Below, one piece after another: positions 27,232 through 34,479 of a stretch of DNA of 50,288 nucleotides. The stretch comes from JBHJGP01 sp050331695 (GTDB taxonomy: Bacteria > Pseudomonadota > Alphaproteobacteria > Geminicoccales > Geminicoccaceae). The notes beneath the pieces are model-generated. The model made no database searches. It worked only from the letters and a program-made list of their open reading frames with translations, and was not told the DNA's origin. Each line of letters opens with the position of its first letter. Position 1 is the first letter of the stretch. The stretch lies in contig JBHJGP010000032.1 of NCBI GenBank assembly GCA_050331695.1, forward strand, positions 1 through 50,288, in the 5' to 3' direction. A program made the position numbers and the translations under genes.

Positions 27232-28025
27232 CGGGTCAGGCGCCTTTCGGCGGGCTGCAGGAGACACCATTCGATCGCGAGCACGATCAGGATGAAGGCA
27301 AGGGCGTATGCCAGAATGCTGGCGACGTCGAACAGCTGAAAGAAGAGTCCGATCTGGAAGCCGACCCCGTTCGAGCGGCCCAAGAGCTCGACCACCAGAA
27401 CGATCTTCCAGATCAGGGCGAGACCTGAGCGGGCGGCGGCTGCAACGTAGGGCAGAAGCTGCGGCAGGATCACCTGGCGCAACGTCGCTTGTGTCGAGAT
27501 TCCGAAAACTCGGGCCATCTCGCCGAGTTTCGGATCGAGAGCCCTGGCGCCCTCGCGGATCGTCACCGCCACGTTGGGGATCTTGTTGAGTGCCACCGCG
27601 GTGATGGCGGCGGCTTCGGTGAGGCCGATCCAAATGTAGGCGAGCACGATCAGGACCAGGGCCGGCAGGTTCAAGAAGAACAACAGCCAGGGCTGGCCCA
27701 GCGCATCGATCCGGGAGGAGCGGCCCATGATCAGACCGACCGCGGTGCCGACGACCATGGCGATGACGAAGCTGGCGGCGACCCGGGCCAGCGTTATCGC
27801 CAGATGGTGGACGAGATCACCCGAGGCGAACTCCTCGCCGAGCCGGCCGAAGACGATCGCCGGCGGCGGCATGAGCCTCGGTTGGTCGGCGATCAACGCC
27901 GCCACCTGCCAGATCAGGAGGAGCGAGCCAATCGAAAAAAGCGCGTAAACGACTTGGCCGGACCAGCGAAGCTCAGGTCGAGCCCTGTCGGCGGCCTCGT
28001 TCACCCGCTCAGTAGCGGACGCCAT
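27219..28025 (-). CDS. Nitrate/sulfonate/taurine-type ABC transporter permease
   Basis: About 268 residues from ATG 28025 (GTG 28004 is an alternative; the frame is open to 28190 inside the binding-protein gene). Six helices and the EAA loop VAVTIREGARALDPKLGEMARVFG, followed by ATLRQVILPQLLPYVAAAARSGL, are typical of SsuC/TauC-like BPD_transp_1 permeases. It overlaps both neighbours. Confidence 0.88.
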   Translation of the reverse strand: MASATERVNEAADRARPELRWSGQVVYALFSIGSLLLIWQVAALIADQPRLMPPPAIVFGRLGEEFASGDLVHHLAITLARVAASFVIAMVVGTAVGLIMGRSSRIDALGQPWLLFFLNLPALVLIVLAYIWIGLTEAAAITAVALNKIPNVAVTIREGARALDPKLGEMARVFGISTQATLRQVILPQLLPYVAAAARSGLALIWKIVLVVELLGRSNGVGFQIGLFFQLFDVASILAYALAFILIVLAIEWCLLQPAERRLTRWRT

Positions 28026-28992
28026 CGTAGAAGGTGCCGTCGACCAAGGTTGGTGAGCCGCCGACCAGTTCCTCACCGCCGAGGTCGGCCAGAACCTCAT
28101 ACAGTTTGGCGGCGTTTTGCCGCTCTTCGTCACCCCAGCTATGAACGACGCCCTCGGCGAACCGGGCCTTGAGCGCGGTGAGAGTGGCATCGTCCTCGGC
28201 TTTGGTCAGCGTCCGCAGGCGCTCCCACTCCTCATCGCTTTCCTCGAGGATCGTCTTCGCCTCCCGGCTGGCCGCCATGAACGCTTCCGCCAAACCCGGA
28301 TTGTCGTCGAACCAGGCCTCGGTGAAGACGTAGCCGAGCTGCGGGGTGTCTTCCGGAACGCCAAGCGCGGCCTGAGCCTCGCCGACGCCCAGGAGCCGTT
28401 TGAAACCTTCCGCCTCCAGCCGTGCGGCGTAGTGCCAGTAATTGATCACGGCATCCAGTTCGCCCGTACGAAATTTTTCGGTGAGCAAAGGCGGCGCGCC
28501 GTAGACCTGCTCGGTTGCGGCTGCGAGATCGAAGTCCTCGGAAGCCTTCGCTTGCGCCTGGATGAGGAGCCAGCTCTTGTCCAAGGGGCCGCCGGCGACG
28601 CCGATTTTTTTGCCTTCCAAGTCCGCTAGCGTCTCGACACCAGCGTCCGTCGGCACCATCAGCGCGCCAACCGAGCTCGAATACGGAATGAACGCAATCT
28701 CGACGCCTTCGGCCCGCTGCCGCGAAACCCAAAGCCAGTCCTCGACGATACCGTCGACCGCGCCGCCGAAGAGCGCCACGTCGGTGGCCTCGCCGCCGCC
28801 GAAACCCTGAACTTCCAATTCAAAGCCATGCTTCTTGTCGAGGCCATGGGTGCGGATGACGTCCAGCTCCCAATTGACGGTGCCAAACGCCAAAACGCCG
28901 AGCTTGATCATGCCCAACTCATCGGCGGCCTTGGCGCCGGTGGCGGTCAGAGCTGTGGCCACCGATAGGACCGCGAGCGCGTTTTTGATCAT
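28009..28992 (-). CDS. ABC transporter substrate-binding protein, NMT1/SsuA-like
   Basis: 327 residues with a signal peptide (cleavage after TGAKA near 22). The fold is that of NMT1/THI5-like or SsuA binding proteins: a GDxxxAL-like segment (EATDVALFGGAVDGIVEDWLW), LADLEGKKIGVAGGPLDKSW, and ELDAVINYWHYAARLEAEGF. The ligand is unknown. GGGAGG lies only two bases before the ATG, unusually close. It is the first ABC gene in the operon and lies 70 bases downstream of nagA on the same strand. Confidence 0.88.
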   Translation of the reverse strand: MIKNALAVLSVATALTATGAKAADELGMIKLGVLAFGTVNWELDVIRTHGLDKKHGFELEVQGFGGGEATDVALFGGAVDGIVEDWLWVSRQRAEGVEIAFIPYSSSVGALMVPTDAGVETLADLEGKKIGVAGGPLDKSWLLIQAQAKASEDFDLAAATEQVYGAPPLLTEKFRTGELDAVINYWHYAARLEAEGFKRLLGVGEAQAALGVPEDTPQLGYVFTEAWFDDNPGLAEAFMAASREAKTILEESDEEWERLRTLTKAEDDATLTALKARFAEGVVHSWGDEERQNAAKLYEVLADLGGEELVGGSPTLVDGTFYDGVRY

Positions 28993-29062
28993 AACCTCCC
29001 AACCTTATCGTTCATCGTATCTGCCGTCGGTCATGCCCGATCGATGTCGTCCGCGCAACGGC

Positions 29063-30157
29063 TCACCGATCCGTGACCAATTGTCCGGCGACGTAGACGC
29101 TCTCAAGGGCAAGGTCTGTATTCAAGACGACTAGATCAGCGCGAAGGCCGGTCTCGATGCGCCCGCGATCGGCCAAACCCAGATAAGCCGCAGGCCGGGT
29201 GGAGCAAAGCGCGGAGGCCATCTCCACCTCAAGGCCAATCGCAACCAGATTGCGCAAGCCCTGGTCCATGGTCAGGCAGCTTCCGGCAAGACCGCCATTG
29301 GCCAGTTGCACCCGATTGCCTGAGCGTCGAACGCGGTGGCGGCCGAGCGTGTACTCACCGTCCGGCATACCGCAGGCGGCGGTGCCGTCGGTGACCGCGT
29401 GGACCAAAGGAATGGCGCGGACTGCCGCCATTATCGCCAGATCGTCGACATGGATCCGGTCGACAATCAGCTCGGCGTGTCGGGCTCGGGCGAGCGCCGC
29501 GCCGACCATGCCCGGCTTTCGATGATGCAGGCCGACCATCGCATTGTAGAGATGCGTGAAACCGGTGGCACCGGCTTCGAGGGCTGCCAGCGTCGTCTCG
29601 GCGTCGGCGGTCGAATGGGCCATCTGCACCCGGACCCCGCAGGCGGAGGCGTGGCGGATCAGCGCGAAATCCGGATCCTCTTCTGGCGCCAACGTGATCA
29701 TCCGCGTGGGCGCCATTGCCGCATATCGATCGAATGCGCCGATATCGGCCGGCCGGGCGAAGGGGGGTTGGGCGCCGAGCTGATCCGGACTGATGAACGG
29801 GCCCTCCAAATGGACGCCCAGAACGGCCGAGGCGTTCATTTCCGGGCGGCTGATGACCGAACCAATGCCTTCCAGGGCGCGGATCAGCGCGGCCGCGGGC
29901 GACGTCATGGTCGTCACCAGAAGGCCGGTGGTGCCGAAGCGGGCGTGACACCGGGTCATCGCCCGGGTCGCGTCTTCGCCGTCCATGCAGTCACCGCCGC
30001 CGCCGCCATGGACGTGCAGATCGATGAAGCCCGGCAGGATCAAACGGTCAGACGATGCCTGTCCATCAGCCTCCAGCTGCGAAATGGTCTCGTCGAAGCC
30101 GATCCGGCCGGCAAGCCAACCGTTTTCGGTCAGGATTTCGCCGTCGATGGTCGTCAT
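29063..30157 (-). CDS. nagA: N-acetylglucosamine-6-phosphate deacetylase NagA
   Basis: 364 residues from ATG 30157, preceded by TTGGGGA; ATG 30172 would add five residues. It is an amidohydrolase with HVHGGGGGDCMDG, the metal ligand Glu in HLEGPFIS, HSTAD and THLYNAM, and DGTAACGMPDG with the catalytic Asp in VTDGT. It removes acetate from GlcNAc-6-P. It heads the same-strand series with the ABC operon and is divergent from murQ. Confidence 0.92.
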   Translation of the reverse strand: MTTIDGEILTENGWLAGRIGFDETISQLEADGQASSDRLILPGFIDLHVHGGGGGDCMDGEDATRAMTRCHARFGTTGLLVTTMTSPAAALIRALEGIGSVISRPEMNASAVLGVHLEGPFISPDQLGAQPPFARPADIGAFDRYAAMAPTRMITLAPEEDPDFALIRHASACGVRVQMAHSTADAETTLAALEAGATGFTHLYNAMVGLHHRKPGMVGAALARARHAELIVDRIHVDDLAIMAAVRAIPLVHAVTDGTAACGMPDGEYTLGRHRVRRSGNRVQLANGGLAGSCLTMDQGLRNLVAIGLEVEMASALCSTRPAAYLGLADRGRIETGLRADLVVLNTDLALESVYVAGQLVTDR

Positions 30158-30311
30158 TGGGTCCCCAAGCATCTGAAGGACGTGCTTTCGACGCGATGCT
30201 GCGTGCGAAGGGCAGAGCGGCTGTCGAGAGAGCGGATCTGGTGAGACGGCACATCATGGCCTAATCTGTCGGCGCTGTCCCCCTTGCCAAGCACAATCGA
30301 GACATAGCGAC

Positions 30312-31208
30312 ATGGACACTGAAGACCGCGCCGACCGCTATCGCGGGATGGAGCGGTGGTCCGATGCGGACGTGATGTTGAGCCTTTTCGCGGCGCAGAC
30401 CGAGGCCGTCAGCGCCGTGCATGGGGCCTTGCCGCAACTCGTGGACGCGGCCGCAGCGGCTGTTCCCCGCCTTCGGGCCGGCGGCCGTCTGGCCTATGCC
30501 GGTGCCGGCACATCCGGCAGGCTGGCGGTTCTCGACGGCACCGAGCTTCTGCCGACGTTCGGTTTTCCACGTGAGCGAACGCTGTTCTTCCTGGCCGGCG
30601 GCGAGCACGCCATGACCCGCTCGATCGAAGGTGCCGAGGACGATGCAGGCGCGGCCGGGAGCGAGGTGGAACGGGCGGCCGTCGCCCGAAATGACGTGGT
30701 GATCGCGGTCGCGGCCAGCGGTCGCACTCCCTACACGCTTGCGGTCTGCAAGGAGGCGGAGCGGCGGGGTGCGCTGACGATCGCGCTTGCCGGCAACCAG
30801 GGATCACCATTGCTGCACAAGGCGAGGCATCCCATCGTCCTGGCCAGCGGCGCCGAACCCATCGCCGGCTCCACCCGACTGAAGGCGGGGACGGCCCAAA
30901 AGATCGCGCTCAACCTGCTTTCGACCTTCATGATGATCCGTCTGGGCCATGTCTTCGACGGTCTGATGGTCGACGTCCAGCCGACCAACGCAAAGCTGCA
31001 GGCGCGAGCTCTGGCGATCGTGGCCGAGCTTGCGGGTGTCGACGATGACCGGGCCGGAGATGCACTCAGGCGGACCGACGGTCAGGTCAAGCGGGCGATC
31101 CTGGTCGCCCGTGGGCTCGATCCGGCTGAGGCCCAGAGGGCCCTCGAGGCGGTCGATGGCCATCTCGAACGCCTGATCCCGCTTGCCGTTCATGAGCCCG
31201 GCGCGTGA
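30312..31208 (+). CDS. murQ: N-acetylmuramic acid 6-phosphate etherase MurQ
   Basis: 298 residues, the family length. A SIS domain carries the signature AGAGTSGRLAVLDGTELLPTF. EGAEDDA holds the catalytic Glu region and AASGRTPYTLAV the phosphate site, and TNAKLQARALAIV follows near the end. It cleaves the lactyl ether of MurNAc-6-P to GlcNAc-6-P, the substrate of NagA encoded divergently. Its stop overlaps the MFS start (GTGA). Confidence 0.95.
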   Translation: MDTEDRADRYRGMERWSDADVMLSLFAAQTEAVSAVHGALPQLVDAAAAAVPRLRAGGRLAYAGAGTSGRLAVLDGTELLPTFGFPRERTLFFLAGGEHAMTRSIEGAEDDAGAAGSEVERAAVARNDVVIAVAASGRTPYTLAVCKEAERRGALTIALAGNQGSPLLHKARHPIVLASGAEPIAGSTRLKAGTAQKIALNLLSTFMMIRLGHVFDGLMVDVQPTNAKLQARALAIVAELAGVDDDRAGDALRRTDGQVKRAILVARGLDPAEAQRALEAVDGHLERLIPLAVHEPGA

Positions 31209-32467
31209 GCTTTCGCCTTATCGACAATCGGCTTTTCCGCTTTCTCGTAGATCATTGGCGATGGCTGGTTTTCGGCCTCCTCCTCACCTTCACGTCGAGC
31301 TTCGGCCAGACCTACTTCATCGGTCTTTACGGTGACGTGGTGCGCGAGGGCTTCGGCCTTTCCCACGGCAACTATGGCGGGCTTTATGCAATCGGCACGC
31401 TTATCGGCGCGCTGGGCCTGTTTTTGTTCGGCGGCGCCATCGACCGGATAGACGTTCGCGTTTTCGTCGGCCTTGTTTTGGCCGTCCTGGCCGGCGCCTG
31501 CCTGGCGCTTTCCTTCGCGGCCAGCGTGTGGGCGCTGGCGCTGGCCTTTGCCGGGCTTCGCTTCGCCGGTCAGGGCATGTGCGGACACGCGGCGATGACC
31601 GTGATGGCGCGGCGGTTCGGACCCGATCGCGGCAAGGCCATCAGCGTCGCTGCGCTCGGTTTGACCATTGGCGAGGCGGTTCTGCCGCTGCTGGCGATCG
31701 CGCTTCTTCTGGCTCTCGGCTGGCGCACCAGTTGGGGACTGTTTGCGATCTTGATCCTGGTCGTCCTTCTGCCTGTCTGCATCGGTCTTCCGCCGAAAGG
31801 ACAACCGCCGCCGCCGGCCCGCTCGGGAGGAGCAAACGAGGCACCCGGTGCGGCCGCGCTGAAATCCTCCAACCGGCGCGAGGTTTTGAGCGACTGGCGG
31901 TTTCAGCTCCTGGTTCTGCCGCTGTTCTGTCCCGCCTTTATCTTCACCGGCTTCTTCTTTCACAGCGTCTACATGTTCGCGGCTAAGGGATGGGCGCCCG
32001 GCCTGCTCGCCACCGGTCTCCTGGTCTACGCCCTTGCCAAGGTGGCCTCCGGGCTGCTTTCCGGCCTCGCCGTGGACCGGTTCGGCGCCGCCCGGACCTT
32101 TCATATCAGCATGCCTTTGATGGCGCTGGCTTTAGCGGTGCTGGCCTTGAGCACGTCGCCGGTCGGTGGGCTGATCTTCATGGTTCTGCTCGGCGTCCAT
32201 GTCGGCGTTCACATGACGGCGGTTCCGGCACTCTGGCCGGAGCTTTACGGCACCCACTATCTGGGCGCGATCAAATCGATGGCTGGAACCTTCGGCGTTC
32301 TCTCTTCCGCGATCGCGCCCGCGGTCTATGGCTGGGCGTTCGACGGCGGGCTCACCGTGGTCGATCTGGCGTGGATCACCATGGGCGTCGCCTTGGCGGG
32401 ATGGATCCTCACCATCATCGCGCTTCGCGGATCGATAGCGCACCAGCCAGCTGCAGGGTTGCCCTAG
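31205..32467 (+). CDS. MFS transporter coupled to murQ
   Basis: A 420-residue, 12-helix major facilitator from GTG 31205, which overlaps the murQ stop. The loop between helices 2 and 3 contains GGAIDRIDVR, and a hydrophilic central loop (about 195-225) separates two six-helix halves. The substrate is not predictable from sequence. Tight coupling to murQ suggests import or efflux of an amino sugar or muropeptide, although generic MFS proteins are also found in such places. It ends three bases from the convergent GNAT gene. Confidence 0.88.
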   Translation: MSFRLIDNRLFRFLVDHWRWLVFGLLLTFTSSFGQTYFIGLYGDVVREGFGLSHGNYGGLYAIGTLIGALGLFLFGGAIDRIDVRVFVGLVLAVLAGACLALSFAASVWALALAFAGLRFAGQGMCGHAAMTVMARRFGPDRGKAISVAALGLTIGEAVLPLLAIALLLALGWRTSWGLFAILILVVLLPVCIGLPPKGQPPPPARSGGANEAPGAAALKSSNRREVLSDWRFQLLVLPLFCPAFIFTGFFFHSVYMFAAKGWAPGLLATGLLVYALAKVASGLLSGLAVDRFGAARTFHISMPLMALALAVLALSTSPVGGLIFMVLLGVHVGVHMTAVPALWPELYGTHYLGAIKSMAGTFGVLSSAIAPAVYGWAFDGGLTVVDLAWITMGVALAGWILTIIALRGSIAHQPAAGLP

Positions 32468-32470
32468 GTG

Positions 32471-32944
32471 CTAACCCTCGGGCTTTTTCTCCATGTCGAG
32501 CCAGAGGACCGGCCCGCCGTGCCAATCGGCCTCGAGCGAGCTGGCGAAAACGTGATAGCCGCGCCGGGCGTACCAGATGAGGCCCCGGTCATTGACCCAG
32601 AGCACGCTCAGCCAACTGCGGCCCGCGATCATGGTCTCCGCCGCGCCGAGCAAGGCGCTGCCGATTCCCTGGCATTCGTAATCGGGGTCGGTGAACAAAT
32701 ATTTGATGTAACCGCTTTCCAGTTCGAACTGGATCAGGCCGCGGATCTCGCCTTTCCGACATATCACCAGCCGCCGGTAGGAGGCCGGCAGTTCCAGGGG
32801 CGATTTGTCAGCGATGTAGCGCTTGGCGAAGGCGATCTTCGCCACGTATATGGCTTCGCCGGCGGACCGGCCAACCAACTGGCCGCAGGCCGCGTTGGTC
32901 TCCGGTCCGGCTTGGCAGACGATGTTTTGTTGGCCGTATTTCAA
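32471..32944 (-). CDS. GNAT-family N-acetyltransferase
   Basis: About 157 residues from TTG 32944, preceded by CAGG. The frame is open to ATG 33052, but that would run across the start of the divergent DUF302 gene, so the shorter form is preferred. The acetyl-CoA binding motif is CQGIGSALLGAAE, followed by LWVNDRGLIWYARRGYHVF, both typical of GNAT. The substrate is unknown. Confidence 0.65.
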   Translation of the reverse strand: MKYGQQNIVCQAGPETNAACGQLVGRSAGEAIYVAKIAFAKRYIADKSPLELPASYRRLVICRKGEIRGLIQFELESGYIKYLFTDPDYECQGIGSALLGAAETMIAGRSWLSVLWVNDRGLIWYARRGYHVFASSLEADWHGGPVLWLDMEKKPEG

Positions 32945-33014
32945 GCGTACCTGGGTCGAACAGGGGGCGAGACGGCCAGCGTCTATAGCACAATACCCTT
33001 TGGGAGTGACTTCC

Positions 33015-33506
33015 TTGAAATGTTTCGTCTCAAGCCTCGTCATGTTCGTCACCGCCTTGACGATCGGCGCTTTGCCGGCGAAGGCCGGCAGCGAGCTCAG
33101 CGCCCTTCCGGGCTGGGAAATCGTGCCGACGTCCCACGCCTACGCCGATTTGGTTGAGCGGACCAAGACGGCGATCAAAGAGAGCCCGCTCAACCTGGTG
33201 ACCTCGGCCAGTGCCACCCTGGGGGCGAAATCCCTGGGTCAGACAATCCCCGGCAACATCATCATGGGCGTCTACGGCCCGCAATTCGCCGTGCGCATGC
33301 TCGCGGCGAGCGTTCAGGCCGGGATCGAGGCGCCGATCCGGCTCTATATCACCGAGAATGACGACGACACCGCGACCATCTCTTACGTCAAGCCGAGCCA
33401 TGTCTTCGGCAGATATGAGGATGGCGGCGAGGAGCTGAAGGCGATGGCAGCCGAGCTGGACGACATTTTTGCCACCATCGTCAGCGAGGCCAGCGCATCG
33501 TCCTGA
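33015..33506 (+). CDS. DUF302-domain exported protein
   Basis: 163 residues from TTG 33015, chosen for GGGAG eight bases upstream and for the signal peptide it starts (CFVSSLVMFVTALTIGALPAKA). The mature part contains TSASATLGAKSLGQTIPGNIIMGVYGPQFAVRMLAASVQAG and IRLYITENDDDTATISY, the DUF302 pattern. It is predicted periplasmic with unknown function. ATG 33042 is an alternative start. Confidence 0.8.
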   Translation: MKCFVSSLVMFVTALTIGALPAKAGSELSALPGWEIVPTSHAYADLVERTKTAIKESPLNLVTSASATLGAKSLGQTIPGNIIMGVYGPQFAVRMLAASVQAGIEAPIRLYITENDDDTATISYVKPSHVFGRYEDGGEELKAMAAELDDIFATIVSEASASS

Positions 33507-33625
33507 GTTGCGTTTCGGTGTCGGTTGAAAGAAGCGACACCGCCTCACGCTTCGATTACGCGAAGATCCGGGACCTGGCGGTGCGCCTCGCTCGGCAGGT
33601 CCCCAACCTTCTCAAGGCTAAACAC

Positions 33626-34378
33626 CTAATAGGTAGCCCGGCCGCCGGACAGATCGAAGACGGCACCGGTGGTGAAGCTGTTCTCCTCGGACGCCAGCCA
33701 GGCGACCATGGCGGCCGCTTCTTCAACCTTCATGAAGCGGCCCCGCGGGATCTTCTGCAGCATGTAGTCGATATGCTCTTGGCTGATCTGCTCGAAGATC
33801 CGGGTCCGGGCGGCCGCAGGCGTGATCGCGTTGACCGCGATGTTTTGGGCCGCCAGCTCCTTGCCCAGCGACTTGACCAGCGCCAGGACACCGGCCTTGG
33901 CGCAGCTATAGGCGCTGGCGTTCGGGTTGCCCTCCTTGCCGGCGATCGAGGCGGTGCAGACGATCCGGCCGTAGTTGCGCTCGATCATGTGGGGCACGAG
34001 CGACCGGCAACAGAAGAAAACGCCGTTAAGGTCGATGTCGATGACCTCACGCCATGCGGCGAGCGGATAGTCCCAAAGCTTTTGGGACGGTCCGGCGATG
34101 CCCGCATTGGCGATCAGAATGTCGACCGCGCCAAACTGGCTGATGCTGGCCTGAGCGGCCGCGTCAACCGCTCGCGGATCGGCCACGTCCACGGCCATGC
34201 CAACCGCGTTGCCGGCGTCGGAAAGCTCGGCGCTGGTGGCTTCGACCAAGGGCTGGTCACGGTCCCAGATTACGACCGAGGCGCCAGAGCGCAGAAACCG
34301 CTTGGCGATCTCGAGTCCAATGCCCTGGCCGCCGCCGGTGATGACGGCGGTCCGCCCGGCCAAGTCGATTCGGTTCAT
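33626..34378 (-). CDS. SDR-family oxidoreductase (FabG-like)
   Basis: 250 residues from ATG 34378, with GGAGG five bases upstream. Classical SDR motifs: TGGGQGIG near 14-21, NAG in ILIANAGIAG, catalytic Ser in TASIAG, and YSCAKAG. It resembles 3-oxoacyl-ACP reductase and sugar dehydrogenases, but no pathway is indicated. The in-frame extension to 34603 is unsupported. Confidence 0.9.
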   Translation of the reverse strand: MNRIDLAGRTAVITGGGQGIGLEIAKRFLRSGASVVIWDRDQPLVEATSAELSDAGNAVGMAVDVADPRAVDAAAQASISQFGAVDILIANAGIAGPSQKLWDYPLAAWREVIDIDLNGVFFCCRSLVPHMIERNYGRIVCTASIAGKEGNPNASAYSCAKAGVLALVKSLGKELAAQNIAVNAITPAAARTRIFEQISQEHIDYMLQKIPRGRFMKVEEAAAMVAWLASEENSFTTGAVFDLSGGRATY

Positions 34379-34479
34379 GAGTGCCTCCGGCTGGTCTTTT
34401 TTTATGGTCGCGCGAGACAGGTCGATCGCGGCCATCAGCTTGGCACGGCGGGATCGAGGCGACCAGGGGCAGACGAACG

